Shown: in pieces, positions 8,024 through 16,378 of the stretch
Layout: each line of letters starts with the position of its first letter
Numbering within the stretch: position 1 is the stretch's first letter
Origin: Bacteroidaceae bacterium
Lineage (GTDB): Bacteria > Bacteroidota > Bacteroidia > Bacteroidales > Bacteroidaceae
Direction: 5' to 3'
Length of the DNA stretch: 64,000 nt
Assembly (NCBI GenBank): GCA_017429525.1
Contig: JAFROT010000010.1
Coordinates: forward strand, 1 to 64,000
Notes under the pieces: generated by a model
Database searches by the model: none
What the model was told of the DNA's origin: nothing
The model's input: the letters and a program-made list of their open reading frames with translations, nothing else
Program-made: the position numbers and the translations under genes

Positions 8024-8071
8024 TCGAGATATCGAGATGTCGGCATTTCGGCATTTCGAGATGACGACATC
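8024..8071. repeat. Tandem array with an 8-bp period
   Basis: Six contiguous 8-mers starting at 8024: TCGAGATA, TCGAGATG, TCGGCATT, TCGGCATT, TCGAGATG, ACGACATC. It lies between the terminator at 7972-8008 and the rprY stop codon. Confidence 0.75.
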
Positions 8072-8076
8072 AGATG

Positions 8077-8787
8077 TTACTCCTCTTCCATCTGGGCGAT
8101 GAGGCGATAGCCTTTGCCATGGACATTATTGATCTCAATGTCAGGATCGTCCTTGAGGTGCTTGCGGAGCTTGGTGATGTAGACATCCATGGAACGAGCA
8201 TTGAAATAGTTGTCGTCGATCCAGATGGTCTTCAGCGCCAGCTCGCGCTGCAGGACCTCGTTGGCATGGGCGCAAAGCAGGATGAGCAGTTCGCTCTCCT
8301 TGGTGGTGAGCTTGGTCTGCTTGTCGCCGAGGCTGAGAATCTGACGCTTGGTATCGAAGATGAACTTGCCGATATGGTAGATAGCGACATTCTTCTGCTG
8401 CTTGCCATGCACGCGACGCAGGATTGCCTCCATGCGAAGCACCAGTTCCTCCATCGAGAAAGGCTTAGTGATGTAGTCGTCGGCACCGATCTTGAAGCCT
8501 TCGAAGATATCCTCCTTCAGGTTCTTTGCCGTCAGGAATATGATAGGAACCTCCTGATTGAGCTGTCGAATCTCCTGTGCAAGCGTGAAGCCGTCCATCT
8601 TAGGCATCATCACGTCAAGCACACACAAGTTATAGTCCACCTTCAGGAATGCTTTGTAGCCAGCATCGCCATCGGGGAAGAGGTCTGCATCAAAGCCCTT
8701 GGCCTGAAGGTACTCACGGAGCAGCATGCCGAGGCTCTCATCGTCCTCGCAAAGCAAGATTTTCAGTTTGGATTCTTCTTGTGACAT
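8077..8787 (-). CDS. rprY: Response regulator RprY (OmpR/PhoB family)
   Basis: DNA-binding response regulator of the RprXY two-component system known from Bacteroides and Porphyromonas. Receiver domain residues about 7-123: acidic pocket E14-D15-D16, phospho-acceptor D58 in CVLDVMMPKMDG, conserved T87 and K108 (ITKPF). The C-terminal winged helix (about 135-232) contains LTTKESELLILL and ARSMDVYITKLRKHL with GKGYRLI at the end. 236 residues is normal. It follows rprX by 67 bp. In related species RprY affects oxidative-stress, sodium-stress and metabolic genes; the regulon here is not visible. Confidence 0.93.
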   Translation of the reverse strand: MSQEESKLKILLCEDDESLGMLLREYLQAKGFDADLFPDGDAGYKAFLKVDYNLCVLDVMMPKMDGFTLAQEIRQLNQEVPIIFLTAKNLKEDIFEGFKIGADDYITKPFSMEELVLRMEAILRRVHGKQQKNVAIYHIGKFIFDTKRQILSLGDKQTKLTTKESELLILLCAHANEVLQRELALKTIWIDDNYFNARSMDVYITKLRKHLKDDPDIEINNVHGKGYRLIAQMEEE

Positions 8788-8854
8788 AGTCGTAGGTTTT
8801 TAGTGTATGAATAATTAATTATGAATTGTCTGCACGCCAAGCGGCGTTTGTCTT

Positions 8855-10381
8855 CTAATCAATGAGCGGAAGCATGATGGTGAACTTCGTGCCCTGCCCG
8901 ATCTCGCTCTCGGCCTTGATGGTGCCGTGCATGAGCTCGACCATGCCCTTGACATAGGCCAGACCGAGACCGAAGCCTTTCACGTCGTGCTTGTTGCCTG
9001 TATGAACGCGATAGAAGCGCTCGAAGATATGCTTCAGGTCCTCATGGCGGATGCCGACGCCATTGTCCTCGACAGTGATGACCAGCTTCATACCCTGGTT
9101 GCGAGTAGAGATAGTCAGTTGCAGGGGCTCATCGTCGCGACGATACTTGACGGCATTATCCATCAGATTGAAGATCAGGTTGGTGAAATGCATCTCGTCG
9201 ACATAAATGGCTGCATCCTCCGCGTCCAACTGAGCATTAAGCGTACCGCCATTCTGCCGGACCTTGAGTTGGAAGGTCTTGACGACATCGTCAATGATGA
9301 CGTTAGCGTCCACCTCGCGCTCGTTGAAACGGATATTACCCTTTTCGTAGAGTGACATCTGCAGGACCTTTTCGACTTGATAGCGCAGACGCTTGGTCTC
9401 ATTGACGATGACGGTGGAGAGGTTATCCAGCATCGCATCGCTCTTGGCTATGCTCTTGTCGCCCAACATCTGTGCAGCCAGCGAGATGCTGGAGATGGGG
9501 GTCTTGAACTCATGCGTCATATTGTTGATAAAGTCGTTCTTCATCTCGGTATCCCGCTTCTGACGGACGATAAGCCAGACGGTGAAGCAGAACGTGACGA
9601 ACAGCAGTACGGTGAAGATGAGCACCGGGATCATCTTGCGCGCAACCCCCAGGATGTAGCTGTCCATCTCAGGGAAATGAACGCGAAGAAGGCCCATCTT
9701 CTGCGATGGATCGTTGCGGAACAAGGTCTGGGTGTAGGAATCGCTTTCGCCCTCCTCCGAGTAGTCGGCACAACGATAGACCTCGCGCCCATCGGTATCG
9801 TAGACGCTGAAATGATAGACCAAATTGATGCCGGCCGACTCTAACTCGTTGCGCAGGTTGCGGTCGAGCAAGCGGAAATCAATCCGCTCACGGAAATCCT
9901 TGTCACTGGCGTTGTAGAGAATGGTATAAATGACCTCATCGAGGACTCCCTTCTGGTAGAGATAGGCATTCTTCACGAAATCCTGAAAGCGCTGGTTGGC
10001 AGCATCCAGCGACGACGTAGGACTCAGCGTCAGCGACTTGGGCATCTGCGAAGGATGCGTGATCTTCGTGTTCAACTTGAAAGGCGTGTCGAGAGCCGTG
10101 GAATCGACCAAGGAGAACGAGAGCCCCAACTGCGCATCCTGCACCCGCTGAAGATTGCTGGCATCAAAGTCCGACTGCCGTGCCATCGACTCCAGGTATC
10201 GGAACGTCTCATTGCGCTCCATATCTCGGCTGGTCTGATCGAGCGCACGGAACACCGTCTCGTTGAACTGCTCCTTCCGCATCTTCACCATCGATTCGAT
10301 AATGCGTCCCTGCAGGAAGAGCAATCCAAAGAAGGAAGCTCCTATGATGAAACTGATGATACCTATGGTAGTTCTTTTCAT
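8855..10381 (-). CDS. rprX: Sensor histidine kinase RprX
   Basis: Membrane sensor kinase partnering RprY, 508 residues. Two transmembrane helices (about 7-24 and 248-272) enclose a periplasmic sensing domain of about 220 residues. The cytoplasmic part has the H box MTHEFKTPISS with phospho-acceptor H290, the N box NLMDNAVKY, the G1 box VEDNGVGI and the G2 box GFGLGLAYVKG. Membrane topology and boxes are complete, so it should be functional. It has its own promoter upstream of 10381 and is transcribed together with rprY. Confidence 0.93.
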   Translation of the reverse strand: MKRTTIGIISFIIGASFFGLLFLQGRIIESMVKMRKEQFNETVFRALDQTSRDMERNETFRYLESMARQSDFDASNLQRVQDAQLGLSFSLVDSTALDTPFKLNTKITHPSQMPKSLTLSPTSSLDAANQRFQDFVKNAYLYQKGVLDEVIYTILYNASDKDFRERIDFRLLDRNLRNELESAGINLVYHFSVYDTDGREVYRCADYSEEGESDSYTQTLFRNDPSQKMGLLRVHFPEMDSYILGVARKMIPVLIFTVLLFVTFCFTVWLIVRQKRDTEMKNDFINNMTHEFKTPISSISLAAQMLGDKSIAKSDAMLDNLSTVIVNETKRLRYQVEKVLQMSLYEKGNIRFNEREVDANVIIDDVVKTFQLKVRQNGGTLNAQLDAEDAAIYVDEMHFTNLIFNLMDNAVKYRRDDEPLQLTISTRNQGMKLVITVEDNGVGIRHEDLKHIFERFYRVHTGNKHDVKGFGLGLAYVKGMVELMHGTIKAESEIGQGTKFTIMLPLID

Positions 10382-10403
10382 GAGTGTTCGTATTTCTCGA
10401 CAA

Positions 10404-10434
10404 CAAAAGTAGAAACTCTTAACGACTTTGGCAA
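10404..10434 (-). promoter_or_regulatory. Promoter of rprX-rprY
   Basis: TACTTTTG (10411-10404) with a TTTG/TTG element (10434-10432) 20 nt upstream on the minus strand, 22 nt before the rprX ATG. Confidence 0.7.
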
Positions 10435-10575
10435 ATTATGCAAACAGGCAATGTAGCTGCGTTTAACAAATTTAATTCAAATTCAAACTTCAATATGCAA
10501 ATATGAACATTACATAAGCTTTCCAACATATAAAAAACGAGAAAATGTAGCGTGAATTTGATTTTTTAGCTTTCC

Positions 10576-10609
10576 TTGAAACTTCTTTCAGAAAAAATCA
10601 TTATTTTTG
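10576..10609 (+). promoter_or_regulatory. Probable promoter of the sialidase pair
   Basis: TATTTTTG at 10602-10609 matches TAnnTTTG; TTG at 10576-10578 is 23 nt upstream, slightly far. Distance to the first sialidase start is 52 nt. Confidence 0.55.
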
Positions 10610-10661
10610 TAGCCAAAGATGTAAAAACCAAGTAAAAACTAAAACTAAAGCATATTCAATC

Positions 10662-12383
10662 ATGTCAATGTCAGAAACCTACCTGCGCATCAGCCATCAA
10701 CTCAAGTATTACGCCCGTACCGCCCTGCTGGCACAGGCCTGGCTGCTCACACTCTTTCTGTTCTGCACAAGCGCTGCTGCTGAAGATGTAACCCTTACCA
10801 TCAACTTCAGCCTCGAAGGCGCCAACCCTCACCCTGCCACAAACTTCCGCCTGGCCGAAGTGACATTGAAGATAGACGATGTTACCCATGTCTCCAACAT
10901 CGAATTGAAGGACCTTGATAGCCCCCGCCAATACACCGTGTCGAGTACGGCACACGTCGAGTTGGCCATCAGCAAGGCCTACCGAGGCTATCGTTTCAAG
11001 GAGTTCACGGGCATTAATGATGCTTCGGCCATCTACCCGAGCAGCAACGTGGGAGTCGTGTTCGAGGCCGAAGAAGCTGATTCCGCCCAGCACCTCTTCT
11101 ATTCCAACGATGAGTACGGAGCCCCTTACCGCATCCCTGCCATCGCCACGACTCGCACTGGGCGCATCATCGCCGTCTGCGACCGCCGCTATGGCGGAAA
11201 CGATATCGGCCGCGGCGGTGGTCATATCGACCTAGCCGCACGCTTCAGCGATGACAACGGCGAGACATGGAGCACCGATCGCGTCCTCTGCGATGGCAAT
11301 GGAATCCGCGGCGACCTGAAATGTGCCTACAGCGATCCTGCACTTGTGGCCGACCACGAGAGTGACGAGGTACTGCTGATGAGCTGCACCGGCGACGTCA
11401 CCTTCACCAGCAGCACGCGCGAGAACCCCATCCGCGTACAGCGCACCTACAGCCACGACGGCGGCGACACCTGGACAGAGCCCGAAGACATCACCGACTT
11501 GATTCTCGACATGATACCGACGACGCGAGGCAGTTTTGTGGCCAGCGGACGAATCCTGCAAAGCCGACTGGTCAAGAAAGACAGGTATTACCGCATCTAC
11601 TGCGCCTTGGCGTCCTGGCCGACAAACTCTGGCAGCTACGTCAACCACGTCATCTACAGCGACGACTTCGGGCAGACATGGGCCGTGCTGGGCAAGACTC
11701 TCCCCACCACCCAAAACGCCAACGAGGCTAAATTGGAAGAACTCCCCAACGGCGACATCGTCATCAGCGTTCGCGCCAGCGGTTCGCGCATCTTCAACGT
11801 TTACAACTTCAGTAACTTCTCATCCGACCAAGAGACTGGAAAATGGGGGACACAATACAAAGGTAACACCATTATCTACGGCAACAATGATTGCAACGGC
11901 GAGATCATGATGGTGCCCGTCAAGTCCAACTCCACGGGGACAAACTACAACCTGCTCCTGCAGACTTCGCCCAACGGCAACGCTCGCGAGAAGGTCACTT
12001 TCTGGTACCGCACCATTCCTCGCACCAAGCAATCGTCAAACGGCATCTCGACCAACTGGAAGCGTTCGCTGCAAGTCAGTCCCACATACTCGGCCTACTC
12101 CACAATGACCTTGCAGGCCGACAAGCGCATCGGTTTCCTCTTTGAAGAGTCGTACAACTCAAACACCTATATGTACGACATCGTCTACATTCCCCTAACC
12201 ATTGAACAAATCACAGGCGGGTCCTACCGGCCACTGACCGATGAGGAACTGAGCGTAGAGGCACTCTCCGATGACAGCCGCACAGGCGATGGCCCCATCT
12301 TTGATATAGCCGGGCGACGTATTGTTCAGCCCCTGCAGCCTGGCATATACATTCAAAACGGAAAGAAATACCTCATCCAATAA
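10662..12383 (+). CDS. Secreted sialidase (GH33-like) with an N-terminal domain and C-terminal tail
   Basis: Exo-alpha-sialidase that would release terminal sialic acids from glycoproteins. 573 residues. After a signal peptide (hydrophobic about 22-38, ending CTSAAAED) comes a beta-rich domain of about 100 residues, then the six-bladed propeller opening with YRIPAI (the Y/FRIP arginine motif) and containing Asp boxes SDDNGETW, SHDGGDTW and SDDFGQTW. The end IFDIAGRRIVQPLQPGIY and NGKKYLIQ is the short Prevotella-type C-terminal tail of secreted proteins. A second methionine two codons in could also be the start. Forms a pair with the next gene, 15 bp downstream. Confidence 0.92.
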   Translation: MSMSETYLRISHQLKYYARTALLAQAWLLTLFLFCTSAAAEDVTLTINFSLEGANPHPATNFRLAEVTLKIDDVTHVSNIELKDLDSPRQYTVSSTAHVELAISKAYRGYRFKEFTGINDASAIYPSSNVGVVFEAEEADSAQHLFYSNDEYGAPYRIPAIATTRTGRIIAVCDRRYGGNDIGRGGGHIDLAARFSDDNGETWSTDRVLCDGNGIRGDLKCAYSDPALVADHESDEVLLMSCTGDVTFTSSTRENPIRVQRTYSHDGGDTWTEPEDITDLILDMIPTTRGSFVASGRILQSRLVKKDRYYRIYCALASWPTNSGSYVNHVIYSDDFGQTWAVLGKTLPTTQNANEAKLEELPNGDIVISVRASGSRIFNVYNFSNFSSDQETGKWGTQYKGNTIIYGNNDCNGEIMMVPVKSNSTGTNYNLLLQTSPNGNAREKVTFWYRTIPRTKQSSNGISTNWKRSLQVSPTYSAYSTMTLQADKRIGFLFEESYNSNTYMYDIVYIPLTIEQITGGSYRPLTDEELSVEALSDDSRTGDGPIFDIAGRRIVQPLQPGIYIQNGKKYLIQ

Positions 12384-12398
12384 GCCCTCTCCCTCTCC

Positions 12399-13658
12399 AT
12401 GAATCATCTGCAGACACTCCTTCTGGCTACAATAGCCGTGCTCTGCCCCTCCGCAGCCCATTCGCAGGGGACGATAGCAGCGCAGCCACAAAACCTGTTT
12501 ACCAACTACGATGCCTACGGCGTCCCCTACCGCATTCCCGCTATCACGACGACCAATAAAGGTCAGTTGATTGCGGTCGCTGACCGTCGCTATTGTGGCT
12601 TCGACATCGGATTTGGCAAGATAGATCTTGTGGCGCGCATGAGCAAGAACAATGGTCGCACCTGGAGCGCCGACACCGTTATCCAACGTGGCACGGGCAC
12701 CAATGGCGCCGACGACTGTGGTTATGGCGATGCCGCTTTGGTTGCCGACCGACAGAGCAAGCGCGTCCTGTGCATGTCGGTCACTGGCAGCACACCATAT
12801 ATTAAAGGTACGCGCGCGCGACCCAACCGCATCGCACGCTGGTACAGCCCCGACGGCGGGCGCTCATGGACAGCAGCCGAGGATGTGACTGAGGCCTTCT
12901 ATGCCCTGCTGCCTAACACGCGGACAATGTTCATCGGCTCGGGACGAATCATGCAAAGTCGCATCGTCAGGAAGGACCGCTACTACCGCCTCTACTGCTC
13001 CGTACTGACGCGCACCCTGATGGACGAGAAGGATATCGCCTGCAACTACGTACTCTACAGCGACGACTTCGGACAGACCTGGAACGTACTGGGCGGCACG
13101 ACGCTCGATGGCAAGGACAGCCCCTGCCTAGACGGCGATGAGCCAAAAACCGAGGAATTGCCCAATGGCGACGTCGTCCTCTCGTCGCGCAAGTGGTACG
13201 GCCGTTTCTTCAACATCTTCCATTTCAACGACTTGAGTCGCAATCAAGAACAAGGCAAATGGGGAACATGCGTCGCCAGTCACGACGTAGAAGGTGGCAT
13301 CCGCGTAGGTGCCAACTCCTGCAATGGCGAGATTATGCTTGTCGATGCGACTGAGGCCAGCAGCAAGCGCCCGGTCAAGCTGATGCTTCAGTCGCTGCCT
13401 TTAGGCGAAGGGCGCCGCGACGTCGGCTTCTGGTACAAGGAGATTATCCCCAACGGAATCTACAGCCCACTTGCCTTCGCACACAACTGGACGCTCGGAC
13501 TGCAGGTCTCCACGACGACTTCGGCCTACTCGACGATGACGCTGCAGCGGGACGGCCGTATCGGTTTCTTCTACGAGGAACGGGAAAAAGACAATGGTTA
13601 CGACATGGTTTACGTCCCACTGACCATTGCCGAGATCACAGGAGGCCGCTACCGTTGA
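12399..13658 (+). CDS. Secreted sialidase (GH33-like), catalytic domain only
   Basis: Paralogue of the preceding gene, 419 residues. Signal peptide about 1-22 (LLLATIAVLCPSAAHSQ), then directly the propeller: YRIPAITTTNKGQLIAVADRRY, and Asp boxes SKNNGRTW, SPDGGRSW and SDDFGQTW. It lacks both the extra N-terminal domain and the C-terminal tail of its neighbour, so it is likely periplasmic or differently exported. It shares the NGEIML and STMTLQ.D.RIGFFYEE stretches with the first copy, showing an old tandem duplication. Cotranscribed with it (15-bp gap); the transcript probably ends at the hairpin 13828-13863. Confidence 0.92.
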   Translation: MNHLQTLLLATIAVLCPSAAHSQGTIAAQPQNLFTNYDAYGVPYRIPAITTTNKGQLIAVADRRYCGFDIGFGKIDLVARMSKNNGRTWSADTVIQRGTGTNGADDCGYGDAALVADRQSKRVLCMSVTGSTPYIKGTRARPNRIARWYSPDGGRSWTAAEDVTEAFYALLPNTRTMFIGSGRIMQSRIVRKDRYYRLYCSVLTRTLMDEKDIACNYVLYSDDFGQTWNVLGGTTLDGKDSPCLDGDEPKTEELPNGDVVLSSRKWYGRFFNIFHFNDLSRNQEQGKWGTCVASHDVEGGIRVGANSCNGEIMLVDATEASSKRPVKLMLQSLPLGEGRRDVGFWYKEIIPNGIYSPLAFAHNWTLGLQVSTTTSAYSTMTLQRDGRIGFFYEEREKDNGYDMVYVPLTIAEITGGRYR

Positions 13659-13703
13659 ACCACTCATAACGACCCATCATCCACAACAAACAATCACCTT
13701 CAA

Positions 13704-13857
13704 CAACTCGACTATTCGACACGGCTCGGTTGACTAGTCAACTTGACCCACTCGAATAGTCGACTCTGCTTATTCGAATGGTCGCATCTCCTTGCGCGTA
13801 TATACATATCGGCTTGCGCGTATATACGTATCGCCCCACACGAATAGTCGTGCGGGG
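13704..13857. repeat. 22-bp-period intergenic array A
   Basis: Seven contiguous 22-bp units starting at 13704, 13726, 13748, 13770, 13792, 13814 and 13836. Each has a 14-nt core at unit positions 4-17 and an 8-nt linker split around it: cores CTCGACTATTCGAC, GTTGACTAGTCAAC, CTCGAATAGTCGAC, TTCGAATGGTCGCA, CGCGTATATACATA, CGCGTATATACGTA, CACGAATAGTCGTG. Several cores are perfect or near palindromes. Same phase and core style as arrays B and C. Confidence 0.8.
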
Positions 13858-13863
13858 CGATAC
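13828..13863. terminator. Hairpin between the sialidases and the DUF5606 gene
   Basis: GTATCGCCCC.CACGA / TCGTG.GGGGCGATAC: 15 of 16 positions pair, loop ATAG. It overlaps the last unit of array A. T-runs are poor, but the position between converging genes suits termination. Confidence 0.65.
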
Positions 13864-13882
13864 ATTTAAAAGTGGGTACTGA

Positions 13883-14323
13883 TTATTCCTCCTTGCGGTC
13901 GTCGATGTTATCGCCTTCGGTTGGCTTCAGCTTTGAGAAGTCGTCGAGCCCATTCTGAATGAGGATGTTGTACCACTGGATGAGCTTCTTCACATCCGAG
14001 GGGAAGACGCGGTCGCGGTCGAAGTTGGGCAGCACTTCAGCAAAGAAGTCGAAGAGCTGGTTCTTAGAAGCCTTCTTGACATCAAGACTGCAGGCAGCGC
14101 CATTCTCCCTCTCTTTCAGACTCGTGAGGACGTCGGCCAGGGGCACTTCCTCATCGTCGGTGTACATGGCGATATCGGCAAGCGAGATGACACGATCGGT
14201 GGAGAAAGCCGGCATACGCTGGTGTTTGTCATCGATACTTTCGACGATGAGGCTGCGATTGCCGCGCGAGACGAGTTTGTACAAACCGGGTTTACCGGCT
14301 ATGGCTAAAATGGTTTCAAGCAT
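13883..14323 (-). CDS. DUF5606 family protein
   Basis: Conserved Bacteroidota protein of 146 residues. The N-terminal module LETILAIAGKPGLYKLVSRGNRSLIVESID with ISLADIAMYT is diagnostic of DUF5606, an SH3/KOW-like small beta domain, followed by a helical segment (NQLFDFFAEVLPNFDRDRV) and a charged tail. No signal peptide, so cytosolic. Function unknown; gene order with coaE, ybbR, yajC and nusB is characteristic of the phylum and suggests a housekeeping role. 57 bp after coaE. Confidence 0.85.
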   Translation of the reverse strand: MLETILAIAGKPGLYKLVSRGNRSLIVESIDDKHQRMPAFSTDRVISLADIAMYTDDEEVPLADVLTSLKERENGAACSLDVKKASKNQLFDFFAEVLPNFDRDRVFPSDVKKLIQWYNILIQNGLDDFSKLKPTEGDNIDDRKEE

Positions 14324-14380
14324 TTTTTCTTGTATTTTAGGGTGAGTGAATCCGGTGTTTTTTCAAAAACGATGGCAAAA

Positions 14381-14971
14381 TTACACATTCTGCGGCAAAC
14401 GCGCAAACAAACTATCTATAAAAATCCTTAACTGAGGCTCCAGGTCGCGCCCATCATTGACGACGACGTAGTCGGCAGCTGCCCTGCGAGCCTCATCTCC
14501 GAGTTGTCGGCGCATACGCGCTGCCGTCTGTTCGGGCGTAGCGCCATCGCGCTGCGTCACCCGCTGCAGACGTACCGCCAGCGGTGCCTCGACGGCTATC
14601 AGCACATCGACAACATCAGTGAAGCCAGCTTCCACAAGAATGGCACTCTCGATGGCAACGATTCCCTCGTGAGCACTGGCCCATCGGCGGAAATCATCCT
14701 TCACCGCAGGATGCACAATAGCGTTGACTGCAGCCTGATGAGCCGCATCGCGAAAGACGTAGTCGGCAAGAAGAGCTTTGTTGAGTCGGCCGTCAGGCAG
14801 ATAGGCGTCCGTGCCGAGCAGATCAACGATAGCCGGGCGAAGGACGTTTGAAGTCATCAGCCGCTTTGCCTCACGGTCACAGTCGTAGACGGGAATGTCG
14901 TACTGACGAGTCAGCCAACGCGCGACATAGGATTTCCCGCTGCCTATGCCGCCAGTGATGCCTATGATCAT
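14381..14971 (-). CDS. coaE: Dephospho-CoA kinase
   Basis: Last step of coenzyme A synthesis: ATP-dependent phosphorylation of the ribose 3'-hydroxyl of dephospho-CoA. 196 residues; P-loop GITGGIGSGKS at 4-14, then YDCDREAKRL, the lid/CoA-binding region and the SAILVEAGFTDVVD stretch. Its ATG overlaps the ybbR stop codon (ATGA). Confidence 0.95.
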   Translation of the reverse strand: MIIGITGGIGSGKSYVARWLTRQYDIPVYDCDREAKRLMTSNVLRPAIVDLLGTDAYLPDGRLNKALLADYVFRDAAHQAAVNAIVHPAVKDDFRRWASAHEGIVAIESAILVEAGFTDVVDVLIAVEAPLAVRLQRVTQRDGATPEQTAARMRRQLGDEARRAAADYVVVNDGRDLEPQLRIFIDSLFARLPQNV

Positions 14972-15966
14972 TCGTCCTCCGTCTGTTCGATCAGGAACTG
15001 TACGACAGCCGGCTTGATCTGCACCTGCGACACACCATCAGGCACGGAACGCAAATGAAGCGTCAGCATGGAATCGGGCAATGAGAGCAGTTCCTCATAA
15101 GTAGCCGTGAGCACAAAGTTGTCAGCCGTGATGCGTTTGTAATCCTTGGCTCCGACCCTGAACGTAATTGTTGCCGAGGCGGGGAATGTTCGCAGCGCGT
15201 AGCCACCGGGGAAGTTCGTCCCTACGATAGGCACCTGCACTCGTTTCTGCGTGTAGACGTCGATCTCCGCCGTCAGTTGCACCACATCAGGCTCGAACTT
15301 GACGCCACGAATAGGAGCCAGCTGGACTTCACGTACCGTCGTCTCAGACAGTCCTGAGAGGTTCGTGACCGCCGTAGGGACCACCGTCAGCGAATCCAGG
15401 AAATGCTGCTCGCCCCAGACGGTAATGGAATCGGGGTCGCATCGCACACCGGCCAGATAATAAAGAGCATCGGGCTGGATGTGACCGCGGAACACGACAG
15501 GTACGCGTTTCTCCACGCCACGCGTGTAATAATACTCTAAGGTATCGGGGCGGATGGCAACAATTCGCGATGACGACTCGATCTTCGGTTGCAACACTTT
15601 CTGCACCTCAGTATGCGAGATAGTGACGTGCCCGAAGTCGCTACCCCTGTCGCGCGCAGCGAAATCCACTGTCATGGTGATAGGCGCACGGCGCGCATAG
15701 TACTTCAGCAACGACGAGCCCTTATCACGAACGGTGACGAGGATTTGATCGGGCAGTTCGGTGGTCAACACGGTTCCTTGCGGCACATTCTCGAGCTTCA
15801 ACGGGACGGTAAGATCCAGGTCATACGTCTCGTTGAGCGTCTGAATGAGCCAAAAGCCCGCTGAGATGAGGACGAAGAAGGCAAACACCAACGCCTCACG
15901 GCTTCTCCGGCTAAGCAGAAAAGTCTTCGCGGCTTCAAGGAAATTGTTGAGCCGATTGCGGTCCAT
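14968..15966 (-). CDS. YbbR-domain (CdaR-like) membrane-anchored protein
   Basis: 332-residue protein with a short cytoplasmic N-terminus, one transmembrane helix (about 24-42, ALVFAFFVLISAGFWLIQTL) and a periplasmic part made of YbbR-like beta repeats (LTVPLKLENVPQGTVLTT, PVVFRGHIQPD, VPIVGTNFPGGY). In Firmicutes YbbR/CdaR controls diadenylate cyclase; in Bacteroidota the family sits between yajC and coaE and its role is unsettled. Stop overlaps the coaE start; 12 bp after yajC. Confidence 0.85.
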   Translation of the reverse strand: MDRNRLNNFLEAAKTFLLSRRSREALVFAFFVLISAGFWLIQTLNETYDLDLTVPLKLENVPQGTVLTTELPDQILVTVRDKGSSLLKYYARRAPITMTVDFAARDRGSDFGHVTISHTEVQKVLQPKIESSSRIVAIRPDTLEYYYTRGVEKRVPVVFRGHIQPDALYYLAGVRCDPDSITVWGEQHFLDSLTVVPTAVTNLSGLSETTVREVQLAPIRGVKFEPDVVQLTAEIDVYTQKRVQVPIVGTNFPGGYALRTFPASATITFRVGAKDYKRITADNFVLTATYEELLSLPDSMLTLHLRSVPDGVSQVQIKPAVVQFLIEQTEDE

Positions 15967-15978
15967 CCGAGCGAGTCT

Positions 15979-16302
15979 TTACTTAGCGTAGGTCTCAGTG
16001 CTGGCAGCCGAAGCAAACACGGAGTTGCGGTCTACGCGAAGGCGAACGCCATTGGCAACCTCCACGATGAGGACATTCTTCACCTCGTCAATATCACGAA
16101 CAACTCCATAGATGCCTCCAGCGGTGATGATCTCCTGTCCCTTTTCAATGCTGTTGCGGAAGTTCTGTATCTCCTTCTGCTTCTTCTGCTGCGGACGAAT
16201 CATGAAGAAATACATGATAGCGAACATCGCCACCAGCATCAGGATCATACCCAGACCACCATCACCTTGGGCAGCCTGCAAGAGAATAATGAGCGTTTTC
16301 AT
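15979..16302 (-). CDS. yajC: Sec translocon accessory subunit YajC
   Basis: Single-pass inner-membrane protein associated with SecDF. 107 residues with one helix (about 17-37), followed by the signature FFMIRPQQKKQKEIQNFRNSIEKGQEIITAGGIYG. Located 76 bp after nusB. Confidence 0.94.
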   Translation of the reverse strand: MKTLIILLQAAQGDGGLGMILMLVAMFAIMYFFMIRPQQKKQKEIQNFRNSIEKGQEIITAGGIYGVVRDIDEVKNVLIVEVANGVRLRVDRNSVFASAASTETYAK

Positions 16303-16378
16303 AATTAATTAATGTTTATTTTGTGAGTAAGATTTCGGTTTCACACATTGATTATTTCACGCGTGCATGGGCATACGC

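Noticed and set aside
13704-13857. CRISPR array
   Set aside because: Units are contiguous and about 22 bp long, with no constant repeat alternating with unique spacers and no cas genes in the window. The same holds for arrays B, C and D.
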